From the NCBI GenBank assembly GCA_963771545.1, contig CAVYTX010000002.1:2232001-2296000 (forward strand): a stretch of DNA of 64,000 bases, in the 5' to 3' direction. This DNA comes from CAKZLS01 sp963771545. Its GTDB lineage: Bacteria > Pseudomonadota > Alphaproteobacteria > Rhodospirillales > Defluviicoccaceae. The position numbers and the translations under genes were made by a program. Shown piece by piece: positions 44,101-52,371 of this stretch (positions within the stretch are counted from its first letter, which is position 1; each line of letters begins with the position of its first letter). The notes beneath the pieces were generated by a model, which made no database searches, was not told the DNA's origin, and saw nothing but the letters and a program-made list of their open reading frames with translations.

Positions 44101-45054
44101 CTAAGTTTGACCCCAAGTTCCACGATCGAAGCAAGGTGACAGCTTGGTCACCAAGAAGGGAAACTCCTCGGTTACATCGACACATACGGAAAATTTCTCG
44201 GTAAAATCGGTCTTGCGATTCGTGTAACAGAAAATGACGTCTAGAAGCGTTCGCGTACCGGTCAACGGCGAGTGGCGCACGTCCACCCCCGTCAACGAAG
44301 AATCGCGCGCGAAGGCCTCGGCCGCCTGGGCGTAGATCGCCGGATATCGCATCGCCAGATAGTTCAGCGCCCGGTGCTCGTTCGTCGCGCCGGCATTGTC
44401 CGTGAGTTGCATGATTCTGCTGAACAGCTCTTCGGCGGCTGGGCCGAACTGCGCAGCGCTGGTCTTCTCCGGCTTGGGGATGGCCTTGATCAGCGAGTCG
44501 CGGTCGAACGAATAGATCTGGTCAAACAAGACAATGGGCACCATCAGTCCGTTGCACATTTCCGGAGGGGCGATGGGTCCGCGAAATCCGATGACCACAT
44601 CGATGTCATAAGGGGACGGCGCCGAACGAATCGCTTCCACCAGCAAACTGATGTCCGCCGGATCTCGCGGCTGAAGCAGATAAGTTTCCAGTTCCTCGAT
44701 GGTAAGCACCCAGCAGAGCTGGCGCACCAGGTAACGATTTTCGGGTTTCGAAAGAACGTCGTGGAAAGCTTGTCGATCGGTCCTCCCGGCGGTTTCCGCT
44801 CTTCCGGTGGCCTGGGCGAACTCCTTCTCGGCGGCGAGGTTAGGAAACCGCGTTTCGACCCGGCCAATCGCGTAGACGTAGGGAAGATGAGGGGGAAGTC
44901 CTTCTCCTCCGCAGGTTGGACACGGCGCCAGGGCGGTCGGCGGCGGTCCGACGGGACCCTCCTGAGAAGGGGTAATGGGATTAACATTGATATTGATATT
45001 GTGATCCGTCGCCGCCCGACCTCCGGTTCGTTCCCCTGTCTCTTCATGTTCCAT
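44101..45054 (-). CDS. PatG C-terminal-like protein (cyanobactin-type maturation partner)
   Basis: 317 aa from ATG 45054 (GGGAGG upstream). An acidic, Asn/Ile-rich N-terminal 30 residues is followed by a CPTCGGEG motif and a globular region: AIGRVETRFPNLAAEKEFAQ, RYLVRQLCWVLTIEELETYL and then FRGPIAPPEMCNGLMVP, ending in FPFLVTKLSPCFDRG. I recognise this as the domain at the C-terminus of PatG-type cyanobactin proteins, here standing alone without the fused protease. The role of the domain is not established as far as I know. The protease is a separate gene at 45682. Alternative upstream starts lie inside the intergenic run and lack family sequence. Confidence 0.75.
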   Translation of the reverse strand: MEHEETGERTGGRAATDHNININVNPITPSQEGPVGPPPTALAPCPTCGGEGLPPHLPYVYAIGRVETRFPNLAAEKEFAQATGRAETAGRTDRQAFHDVLSKPENRYLVRQLCWVLTIEELETYLLQPRDPADISLLVEAIRSAPSPYDIDVVIGFRGPIAPPEMCNGLMVPIVLFDQIYSFDRDSLIKAIPKPEKTSAAQFGPAAEELFSRIMQLTDNAGATNEHRALNYLAMRYPAIYAQAAEAFARDSSLTGVDVRHSPLTGTRTLLDVIFCYTNRKTDFTEKFSVCVDVTEEFPFLVTKLSPCFDRGTWGQT

Positions 45055-45089
45055 GGTGGCCTCCCTGAAATTGGGTCCTTCGATATTGC

Positions 45090-45305
45090 CTACTTGCGTC
45101 CTCCGGTGAAGACAAACCGGCTGTTGAGGTCGGCGGCTCGGCGCTCGCAACCGCCACAGGGCTTGACGCCGACCACGTGCGTGACACGTTTGATGACGTC
45201 ACCGAGGCCGATTTCCTCGTCGCTAACGAACCCGGGTAGGCGAACGTGAAAGGGCCGTCGCTCGCCCTTGCCGGCCTGTTTGCTTTCGGAATTCTTGTAA
45301 CTCAC
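45090..45305 (-). CDS. Small conserved PCGGC protein of the peptide cluster
   Basis: 71 aa, GTG start with GAGGAAG upstream. The body reads RLPGFVSDEEIGLGDVIKR, then HVVGVKPCGGCERRAADLN and a short hydrophobic end. This looks like a conserved small family with an invariant P-C-G-G-C-x-x-R-A-x-x-L-N motif; I have the impression of seeing it next to similar peptide genes, but cannot verify that here. The CxxC-like pair could bind a metal or act in thiol chemistry on the Cys-rich peptides. It lies 10 bp after peptide A and 35 bp before the PatG-like gene. Confidence 0.7.
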   Translation of the reverse strand: MSYKNSESKQAGKGERRPFHVRLPGFVSDEEIGLGDVIKRVTHVVGVKPCGGCERRAADLNSRFVFTGGRK

Positions 45306-45315
45306 GATTTCTTCC

Positions 45316-45666
45316 TCAGCTCGCTAGACAATTGGCGTACTGCTGATCGCAGGCTACGGCACAGGAGCCCGAACATCGCTGCCAAACTGCCGCTTCGCAG
45401 GCTTGCGGATTTGACGCAAAAGCACACTCCACAAGACTGTTCGATAGACAACGGCTGGTACAATTAGAGATGAAAGTCCGACAGAGCCAATACTGGAAAC
45501 GACATAACACCGACGGACTGATCCGAAGTGTTTCTTCTCGCCAGTTAACTGACTGCTGTGGGGTGACGACATTTTCACCGGTCACTGGAAACAGGGCGCG
45601 TCCCGCCGCATAGGTCACCATTGACCTGTAGATGGAGTCTTCCGCTGTAAATCCTGGCATGTTCAT
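45316..45666 (-). CDS. Cys-rich peptide with an MNMPxFTA N-terminus (possible RiPP precursor A)
   Basis: 116 aa. GAGGAGAA upstream of ATG. N-terminus MNMPGFTAEDSIYRSMVTY matches that of the peptide at 43807. The middle (TPQQSVNW) is polar and the C-terminal 60 residues hold ten Cys (for example LCRFQYWLCR, NCTSRC, SGSCAVACDQQYANC). No signal peptide. A processing role for the S8 protease immediately upstream (15-bp gap) is the natural guess: removal of the conserved leader to release a Cys-rich core. This is inferred from order and motif sharing only. Confidence 0.6.
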   Translation of the reverse strand: MNMPGFTAEDSIYRSMVTYAAGRALFPVTGENVVTPQQSVNWREETLRISPSVLCRFQYWLCRTFISNCTSRCLSNSLVECAFASNPQACEAAVWQRCSGSCAVACDQQYANCLAS

Positions 45667-45681
45667 AACCGTTCTCCTCGA

Positions 45682-46551
45682 TTAGAAATGCAGTTTCGCC
45701 ATGGTTTGATGCGCCGCCCAGGCGTTCAATAGGGGTGGCACGATGGTTCTCCGCCGAGGTGCAGTGGCGTGCGTCACGGCGAATTTCATTGCCGCCGCCG
45801 TTGCGGCCGCAAACTCCGACCACAACAGCGCGATGGTGCCGGTCAGAAACGGCGCCGCCGCACTGGTCCCCCCCAAGGTAAGCGGTTCACCCTCGGCTCC
45901 GAGACTGGTGATCCGATCGCCAGGGGCGCCCAGTCCTCGCCGGCCGATGGAACCTCCGAGGTTCGACTGTGCCATGGGCCTCCCTCGAAGATCGTAGGCG
46001 ACGACCGGTATGACCCAGGGATGGCGCGTGATAGCGGAACTCCCAACGGTCCCCCCATTCCCCGCGGCGGCGACCACGATGACGCCGCGCTTCGCAGCCT
46101 GGTCGAGCGACTGTTCCAGAACTCGCTCCCCTCTGCTTGAAGGGTGCGCAAGCGCGAGGCTAAGATTGATGACGCGGGCGCCGGCTTCGATGCATTCGAT
46201 GATGGCGGTGGCAAGTTCATCGGGAGTGGCGCGGGGCATGCGTTCGCTTCCCAAGGTCGCCTCGGAAAAAATCGGGCGAACTATAAGGATGCAGCCAGGG
46301 CATATGGCCGGCGCGAACGCCCCCCGCCTGGCGGCCAGAATCCCGGCAACAAAGGTTCCGTGGAGGCAAGAGGCGCTGTCGGCTTGGGAGCAAGTGGCGC
46401 CATTGCTTCCGGGAATCTCGCGGACATGCTCACTGTCGAAATCGGGATGCTGGGCGGCGACAGGCCCATCGATCAGTCCGATTTTTATCCCGGGGCTTCC
46501 CTGTGCGCGTTCCACTAGCTTCGTGAGGTTCACAAGGTCCAAGGCGTCCAT
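45682..46551 (-). CDS. S8 (subtilisin-like) protease of the peptide cluster
   Basis: 289 aa. Catalytic Asp28 (KIGLIDGPVAAQHPDF), His64 (LHGTFVAGI) and Ser230 (GGTSAAAPFLTG), with the oxyanion Asn in AAAGNGG; all intact. It has no signal peptide and no prodomain, so it should act in the cytoplasm, unlike most secreted subtilases. This is what is known for PatA/PatG-type cyanobactin proteases. It is first in the operon and is followed by peptide A, the PCGGC protein, the PatG-like protein and peptide B. Its N-terminus (MDALDLVNLTKLVERAQGS) starts the fold directly. Confidence 0.85.
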   Translation of the reverse strand: MDALDLVNLTKLVERAQGSPGIKIGLIDGPVAAQHPDFDSEHVREIPGSNGATCSQADSASCLHGTFVAGILAARRGAFAPAICPGCILIVRPIFSEATLGSERMPRATPDELATAIIECIEAGARVINLSLALAHPSSRGERVLEQSLDQAAKRGVIVVAAAGNGGTVGSSAITRHPWVIPVVAYDLRGRPMAQSNLGGSIGRRGLGAPGDRITSLGAEGEPLTLGGTSAAAPFLTGTIALLWSEFAAATAAAMKFAVTHATAPRRRTIVPPLLNAWAAHQTMAKLHF

Positions 46552-46697
46552 AAGGTTCTAGCCCCGCCGCGCTGTCCGATCGTATTCAGGTGTTCGGCAT
46601 GCTTTTCGGAACGTCGTTTTTGGATCGCTCGTGAACGGCTGACGCTCGCTTAACTTCCCGCGCGTTAATACCGCTCATTGCCTCAGGTCACGAGAAT

Positions 46698-46726
46698 ATA
46701 TTACCAAAATATTGTCTGTGCGTAAA
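46698..46726 (-). promoter_or_regulatory. Possible sigma-70 promoter of the peptide cluster
   Basis: On the minus strand TTTACG (46726-46721) and TAATAT (46703-46698) are separated by 17 bp, in an AT-rich patch 147 bp upstream of the protease gene. This is the only stretch of this kind in the 366-bp gap 46552-46917; the rest shows no gene. Confidence 0.4.
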
Positions 46727-46917
46727 TACAAAACCCGACATGTCCGCTCGGTTTTGCAGCCGATGCACGCCGATGCCGTACGTGTCCTTGTCGCGGGAAC
46801 CACATGGCCGTTGTCGGCACCTTGAAAAACTTAGGCGAAGCGGCACCAAGAACGCCTTACCTTGGGTCCGACCGCCGCGTAGTTCTAATCGCTTCCCGAC
46901 GACTTCAACCCCCTTAG

Positions 46918-47940
46918 ATTCACGAACGAAGTGCAACACCGGTATGTTCCGGAGTTGCGATGGGCAAGCATTATGGACAGCTCGATTTTGACGAGCGGAT
47001 TGAGCTTTCCCGGCATCATGATGCCGGGAAAGCTTCGAGCGAGATTGCGAGGATCATGGGGCGTCATCCCTCGACGATCGGACGCGAACTCAGGCGCAAC
47101 AGCCTTCCCAAGGGTGGCTACAGGCCGGCCTCGGCGGACCGGATCGCATTGTCGCGCTGCCGGCGATGCTCGCGGATCGAGCGCCTGAGCCCGCTGAAGG
47201 AGCATGTCGACGACCACCTTGCGATGGGCTGGCCGCCGGAACAGATCTCCGGCAGGCTCAGGCTGCGGGGATCCCGGCACACGGTGAGCCACGAGTCGAT
47301 CTATCGCTATATCTACCGGCCCAAGGTTCGGTCCCAGAAGCTCCACCGCTATCTGGCGCGTGCCAAGGCAACCCGAGGACGGCGGTATTTCAAGCGCCGC
47401 CGCGATCCGATCCTGGGGCGCCGTTCCATCCATGAACGAGACCCAGCCATCGATAACCGGAGCGTTTTCGGCCACTGGGAAGGCGATCTCATGCAGTTCC
47501 GCACGCAAAAAGGCAATCTCTTGACCGCCGTCGAGCGCAAGACCGGCCTGACCCTGGCCGGCGGCTTGCCAAGCAAGACCGCGGAGGCCACCGCCGCCAA
47601 ACTCACCGCTCTGTTCTCCGTCTTGCCCAAGGCCGCCAGGCGCTCCATCACATTCGACAATGGTTCGGAATTCGCCCAGCACCAGAAGCTGGAGGGCGGC
47701 CTTGGCCTCCTCACCTTCTTCTGTGACCCCTACTCGCCTTGGCAGCGCGGCTCCATCGAAAACGCAAACGGCATTCTCAGGCGCGATCTGCCACGCAACA
47801 CCGAGTTCTCCGATTACACCGAGCAGGACATCCAAGACATCGTCTGGGCCAACAACACCACTCCCCGAAAACGTCTCGGCTATCTCACACCAGCCGAGGC
47901 ATTCCTAATTCAACTCCGGTCTTGCACTTGAAATGTGAAT
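46918..47940 (+). mobile_element. IS30-family insertion sequence
   Basis: About 1.02 kb bounded by imperfect 25-bp inverted repeats (46918-46942 and 47916-47940) that share ATTCAC, AAGTGCAA and ACCGG, 19 of 25 positions. The transposase gene fills nearly the whole length. I see no clear target-site duplication. It lies between the peptide cluster and a relic of glgP. Confidence 0.85.
46960..47931 (+). CDS. IS30-family transposase
   Basis: 323 aa. The N-terminal helix-turn-helix (GKASSEIARIMGRHPSTIGRELRRN in short: RHPSTIGREL) is followed by the DDE catalytic domain: first Asp in GHWEGDLMQF, second in FDNGSEF and the Glu in RGSIENANGILRRDLP. These are the DDE catalytic positions of IS30. The protein is full length and appears intact, so the element could still move. 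GTTCCGGAGTTGCG before the ATG provides a GGAG site. Confidence 0.95.
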   Translation: MGKHYGQLDFDERIELSRHHDAGKASSEIARIMGRHPSTIGRELRRNSLPKGGYRPASADRIALSRCRRCSRIERLSPLKEHVDDHLAMGWPPEQISGRLRLRGSRHTVSHESIYRYIYRPKVRSQKLHRYLARAKATRGRRYFKRRRDPILGRRSIHERDPAIDNRSVFGHWEGDLMQFRTQKGNLLTAVERKTGLTLAGGLPSKTAEATAAKLTALFSVLPKAARRSITFDNGSEFAQHQKLEGGLGLLTFFCDPYSPWQRGSIENANGILRRDLPRNTEFSDYTEQDIQDIVWANNTTPRKRLGYLTPAEAFLIQLRSCT

Positions 47941-47959
47941 CCAGCCCCGGGCCATTTCG

Positions 47960-48022
47960 GCGGATAAAGCGTTGGTCACTATCCCGCAAACCGGAAGTTT
48001 CAGCTCCGACCGCACCATTGGA
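47960..48022 (+). pseudogene. Relic of the 3' end of a second glycogen phosphorylase gene
   Basis: Codons read ADKALVTIPQTGSFSSDRTIG, here shortened to TGSFSSDRTIG; the intact glgP end reads TGRFSSDRTIG, preceded by AEKALINIAR. Nucleotide identity over about 60 bp is high. The frame then leaves homology. It begins 20 bp after the IS30 right end, so the insertion probably coincided with loss of the rest. The following stretch to 48343 contains nothing else I can support except the hairpin below. Confidence 0.8.
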
Positions 48023-48214
48023 GCCATCCGCTACCGGTGCCAGCCAACCTCTTTTTCGCCCGCAAGGCCCAGAAGCTTATCCCAACGGGCGAATCGGGCT
48101 TCGCGGGGAACGGCGCGCGAGCCATGGAAACAGCGCTCTTTCTTTCCGGCGCGGAAGGCTGTAAACCATCGGAAGCAGATTGCTGCGATGCACAAACATC
48201 GTCCGGCTTCCAGG

Positions 48215-48243
48215 GGACGGCGGGATGAATTTCCCAGCCGTCC
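48215..48243 (+). promoter_or_regulatory. Hairpin in the glgA leader
   Basis: GGACGGC/GCCGTCC with an inner GGGA/TCCC and one bulged base, loop TGAAT, ending about 100 nt before the glgA ATG. No ligand-binding family recognised. It may be a leader structure or simply a chance fold. Confidence 0.3.
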
Positions 48244-48343
48244 GGGACGGAAGGTATGTATGGTGACAATTCCAATCAACTCGAGAGAAAGCCGGTGCTT
48301 CCTCCGAACGATTTCCGGAAGTTAAGGCAAGAGACGATTTAGC

Positions 48344-49816
48344 ATGTACATAGTTATGGTCTCCGCGGAACTGGCTCCCGTGGCGAAGGTCGGGGGTTTG
48401 GGCGATGTCGTCTTTGGATTGAGTCGCGAACTGGAGGTTCGCGGTCACTCGGTCGAGATCATTCTCCCGAAATACGACTGCATGTGGTATGATGAGATTT
48501 GGGGCCTCCACAAGATATGGGAGGAACTGCGGGTTCCGTGGTACGGCGGATCGGTATCGTGTTCCGTGTGGTTCGGCTTCGTTCACGGCCGCAAGTGCTT
48601 TTTCATCGAGCCCCATTCACAGGATGGTTTTTTCGATCGTGGCTCCTTTTACGGTTTTCACGATGACCCCATGCGGTTCACCTTCTTTTCGAAGGCCGCG
48701 ATGGAATTCCTGCTTCAGTCCAACAAGCGCCCGGACATTATCCATTGCCACGACTGGCAAACGGGCTTGGTTCCAGTTCTCCTGTTCGAAATTTACAATC
48801 GCATCGGCATGGAGAATCAGCGGGTTGTCTACACCATCCACAATTTCAAACATCAAGGAGTAACCGGCGAAGCCGTCCTGTGGGCCTCCGGCCTGTGCCG
48901 TCCGGAATACTACCTGCATCATGACCGGCTCCTCGACAATATCAGCCATGGCGCCGTCAATGCGATGAAAGGCGGCATCGTTTACGCCAATCACGTAACC
49001 ACGGTCTCGCCACACCATGCCTGGGAAGCGCGCTATACGGATCAGAGTCACGGCCTAAGTCAAACGCTCGCCACCCACCACTACAAGTTCACGGGCGTGC
49101 TGAACGGCCTCGATTACGACGTTTGGAACCCGGAAATCGACCGGTTTATCCCAAAGCACTACACCGTTTGGCATCTGGACGACAAATACGAAAACAAGGA
49201 GGCGTTGCGGGACCGGTTTTGGATGCGCAAGGACTTCAAGCCGCTGATTGGATACGTGGGGCGTCTGGACGCGCAAAAAGGCGTCCATCTTATCCAGCAC
49301 GCCCTCTTCTATTGCCTGGAACACGGCGCGCAATTCGTGCTGTTGGGATCCGGCGGCGAAAGCGGCGTCAACGATCACTTCTATCACCTCAAGCACTACT
49401 TGAACGACAACCAAGATTGTCATCTTGAGATCGGATTCAACGAGCAACTCGCCCACCAGATTTATGCCGGCTGCGATATGATGATCGTGCCGAGCCTGTT
49501 CGAGCCGTGCGGCCTGACTCAAATGATCGCCATGCGGTATGGAAGCGTTCCCGTGGTTCGGGCCGTCGGCGGGCTTGTGGATACCGTCTACGATCGCGAC
49601 CACTCCGACAAACCGCCGGAGGAACGCAACGGTTACGTGTTCCACGACGCCGATTTTTCGGGTGTGGAATCCGCCTTGAGCCGGGCCATCGGGCTCTGGC
49701 AGGATTATCCGAAGGAATTCCGGAGGCTCATGACCAACGGCATGGCCAATGACCTCTCGTGGGCGCAATCCGGCGATCATTATATCGACATCTACGAAAA
49801 CACCCGCCAAAAGTAG
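48344..49816 (+). CDS. glgA: Glycogen synthase (ADP-glucose)
   Basis: 490 aa GT5. The N-terminal ADP-glucose site KVGGLGDVV, then IIHCHDWQTGL, YTIHNFKHQGV and GVLNGLDYDVWNPE, and the C-terminal catalytic stretch MMIVPSLFEPCGLTQMIAMRYGSVPVV. It elongates alpha-1,4-glucan from ADP-glucose. It is followed on the plus strand, after a minus-strand GH57, by DUF4912 and the GH57 branching enzyme, so a complete synthesis set is present. The ADP-glucose pyrophosphorylase is not in the window. Length fits the family and the start matches MYIVMVSAELAPVAKVGG. Confidence 0.97.
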   Translation: MYIVMVSAELAPVAKVGGLGDVVFGLSRELEVRGHSVEIILPKYDCMWYDEIWGLHKIWEELRVPWYGGSVSCSVWFGFVHGRKCFFIEPHSQDGFFDRGSFYGFHDDPMRFTFFSKAAMEFLLQSNKRPDIIHCHDWQTGLVPVLLFEIYNRIGMENQRVVYTIHNFKHQGVTGEAVLWASGLCRPEYYLHHDRLLDNISHGAVNAMKGGIVYANHVTTVSPHHAWEARYTDQSHGLSQTLATHHYKFTGVLNGLDYDVWNPEIDRFIPKHYTVWHLDDKYENKEALRDRFWMRKDFKPLIGYVGRLDAQKGVHLIQHALFYCLEHGAQFVLLGSGGESGVNDHFYHLKHYLNDNQDCHLEIGFNEQLAHQIYAGCDMMIVPSLFEPCGLTQMIAMRYGSVPVVRAVGGLVDTVYDRDHSDKPPEERNGYVFHDADFSGVESALSRAIGLWQDYPKEFRRLMTNGMANDLSWAQSGDHYIDIYENTRQK

Positions 49817-49855
49817 TAGCGTAGGGCCGAGGGTCGTCAACGCAGCCGTTCGTGC

Positions 49856-51040
49856 TTACTCGAGGCGATTTCTGGCTTCTTGCAGGTGGAATTGGACGGC
49901 GTCCAAGTCCTGGTGAGCCCGGTAGACCCACGCCTCTCCCCAATAGAAATTGCAACTGGTTTCCGCGCGAAGGAGACGCCACTGTGCTTGATCCAACTGG
50001 TCATGAAACACGGGATCCTGGGTTCCCCGCTCCCATGCCTTGTCCTGGACCTCGTGAAACGCCTTGCTGATTTCGTGGACGCGGCTCATGGCGTCCCGTT
50101 GCGACCGGGATCCCTGCCATTGATGGAAGTCCCATCCGTGGTGTTGGTCCGTCGCCCAGGCGCCGCGGCGAACGGTCACACGCCCATGGGCGCCGAAGCG
50201 ATCCAAATACTCGGTAATGAACGTCGGGCGCATGGATGAGCGGCCCGCGCGAACTTCATCGAGCGCGGTCCGGTAGAAATAGGACCAGAAGTTGGCCCGG
50301 GGATTGACGTTGCGGAACCACCCGCCGTTGTCGCCATCGCTGACGGTCGTGACCAACGGCGGGAAATCACACCATTTCGTCCGCTCTTGGATTTCGTGAT
50401 AGAACCAACTGTATTCCATGCCGGCGAGTTGCGCCGCGGAGAGATCTCGGTCCCGGACAACGACGATGATTTCCTTGCCTTCATATTCGGCGATGTGGGG
50501 ACGATAACGAAGCTCCTGCCAGGACATATCGTCCACCGGATCGACGTACTCGCTGTCCACCAGGACATAGCGGTAGCCCGCCTTTTTCAGGTGAGGAATG
50601 AGCTTCATGTCGAAGCCCATTTCAGGCGGCCAGAAGCCGCCGAAATGCTCGCGCCAGAAGACGCTGCGTCCGATGGCGCGCCACCGGTTTATGTGTTCAT
50701 CCCAGTCCGCTTCCGGGATGAGCGCCAGAACGGGATGGTAGTATCCGGTGCCGAGAATCTCGAATAGTTTTTCGTTCTGCAGGGCCCAGAGCAGCGTTCC
50801 GCAGTCGACCGAACCGTAAACCTTGCGCTGAAATTCCGGGTGCGACAGCGTTTCCAACAGCGTCCCCGAGAAGGTGAGGTTGACCCGCGCGAGACCTTCG
50901 TAAGGCCACAATGTTCGCGGCATTCGGTCATAAGCGAACAGGATCTCCTTCACTTCCCATTCGTTGGTCTCCAGCAGTTCATCGAGATTGCTCGGTGGCT
51001 GATGCATGTTAAGCACCAGCGCGTGAAAGATCTCCTTCAT
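49856..51040 (-). CDS. GH57-family glycoside hydrolase/transferase
   Basis: 394 aa from the ATG at 51040 (GAGAAGACC upstream); the frame to 51115 adds only unconserved residues. GH57 motifs: NMHQPPSN near the start, the catalytic nucleophile Glu140 in GFWPPEMGFD and the motif TTVSDGDNGGWF near residue 240, and a C-terminal helix-rich region SCNFYWGEAWVYRAHQDLD. It is likely to act on alpha-glucans. It is not the branching-enzyme type; a shorter class of unknown specificity. It lies convergent with glgA and divergent from the DUF4912 gene. Confidence 0.88.
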   Translation of the reverse strand: MKEIFHALVLNMHQPPSNLDELLETNEWEVKEILFAYDRMPRTLWPYEGLARVNLTFSGTLLETLSHPEFQRKVYGSVDCGTLLWALQNEKLFEILGTGYYHPVLALIPEADWDEHINRWRAIGRSVFWREHFGGFWPPEMGFDMKLIPHLKKAGYRYVLVDSEYVDPVDDMSWQELRYRPHIAEYEGKEIIVVVRDRDLSAAQLAGMEYSWFYHEIQERTKWCDFPPLVTTVSDGDNGGWFRNVNPRANFWSYFYRTALDEVRAGRSSMRPTFITEYLDRFGAHGRVTVRRGAWATDQHHGWDFHQWQGSRSQRDAMSRVHEISKAFHEVQDKAWERGTQDPVFHDQLDQAQWRLLRAETSCNFYWGEAWVYRAHQDLDAVQFHLQEARNRLE

Positions 51041-51387
51041 GGTCTTCTCGGTCCCAGTCCCGTTGCTTCGCGCGTGCAGCAAAATGCTACCTCCCGCGTC
51101 CCGCCCGAGCAACAAGGGAATCTCGTCAGAAGATCGTTTGTTGCAATGGCGGCAAGATCGAGCCAGTCTTCGTTGCTTTTGAAGTCAACAAGAGCTGCGT
51201 AACGACCGCCGTTTTCCAGCCCCGGCCCGGAGGGGGCATTTCGCGGACGCAACGAACGAAGGTTGCCGAAACGTTGCCAAAAGGTGTATTTCGTTATTCT
51301 CCGGTCGCCTGATGGGGAGAGGCATCCAATACGTGCCTCGCCGGCGCAAGGTGCGGGGTTTGGAAACGAGCTTAGGGACCAGGCGTT

Positions 51388-52371
51388 GTGGGTGAGAGAC
51401 ATAACAACAATGGATTGGGACCTTCGCCCGACGCTATCGCCAAAAACATGAGCCACGAACTCGCGCCGACGCTGTCTCCCCGGAGACTGCGGGAAGTCGC
51501 GGACGAAGTAAAAGACAGTTTCGTTCGACCGCTCGGAAAACCCGAATTGGTGTTGATCGAAATCGATCCCCATCGCCTGCACGCATTTTGGACCGTGAGC
51601 CGAGAGGCCTTGGAATTGGCCCGCCACCGATTGGGCGGCGTCGGCAATCCCGCGTCGATGATCCTGCGTGTCGTCGAGGCCGAATCAAACGATGCCGCGT
51701 TCGATGTGGACGTCGGTGGACTCCAGAGCCGGTCGTACGTGGATATATTCGGCGATACGCGCCGCTACCGGGCGGAACTCGGCCTGCGCGCCGCCGACAA
51801 CCGGTTCGTGGCCTTGGCAACGTCAAACATGGTTGAACTGCCGCCCGTGTCGTCCGCCGCATCGAACGTGCTTCTTCGGATCAATATCGAGGCTCCCGAG
51901 GCCGGCACGTTCTCTCCACAACCGGCCAGCCCAAGCTCCGAGGCGTCGACGACCGGGTTCTTCCCTTCGGACGGCCCGCATGACAATGAAACCGTGTGGG
52001 CTGGTTTCCCGCTCCCGCCGGGAACGCCCGGAACGCCGCGCGGCCAAGAAACGGGAATAACGGCGGACCCGTCCTCAACCGAACCCGGCTCGGGCGCGGA
52101 AGGCCTGGGCTCCCGCCCTCCGCTGGTTCTGGAACAAGCGCTCACCTCATCCAGCTACGGCCTTGGGCGCGCCGGCGGCTTTGAGATCATCGCCGAACTC
52201 CATGTCCACGGGCACGCCGAACCGGAGCGGGAGCTCCGCCTGTTTGGCCAGAAAATCCCGCTGCGGCCGGATGGCAGCTTTTCCATCAGGCGGCTGCTGG
52301 CGAACGATCCCTCGCTCATCGAGGCGCTGCTGAACAGCGGCGGCACGTCGACCGACCGTGGTGATGGCTGA
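51388..52371 (+). CDS. DUF4912 domain protein of the glycogen cluster
   Basis: 327 aa from GTG 51388; an internal ATG (MSHELAPTL) at 51448 is an alternative. The first 170 residues form the DUF4912 module (KPELVLIEIDPHRLHAFWTV, then YVDIFGDTRRYRAELGLR). A disordered Pro/Gly/Ser-rich middle follows, and a C-terminal short module with SSYGLGRAGGFEIIAELHVH and a final ISRR-like part. DUF4912 is often next to GH57 branching enzymes, and its stop overlaps the next start (TGATG at 52369-52373), so the pair is translationally coupled. The function is unknown; binding to glucan or to the branching enzyme is my guess. Confidence 0.8.
   Translation: MGERHNNNGLGPSPDAIAKNMSHELAPTLSPRRLREVADEVKDSFVRPLGKPELVLIEIDPHRLHAFWTVSREALELARHRLGGVGNPASMILRVVEAESNDAAFDVDVGGLQSRSYVDIFGDTRRYRAELGLRAADNRFVALATSNMVELPPVSSAASNVLLRINIEAPEAGTFSPQPASPSSEASTTGFFPSDGPHDNETVWAGFPLPPGTPGTPRGQETGITADPSSTEPGSGAEGLGSRPPLVLEQALTSSSYGLGRAGGFEIIAELHVHGHAEPERELRLFGQKIPLRPDGSFSIRRLLANDPSLIEALLNSGGTSTDRGDG

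Noticed and set aside
46918..47940. Target-site duplication of the IS30 element
   Set aside because: Flanking bases TTAG and CCAG share only AG, too short to claim.
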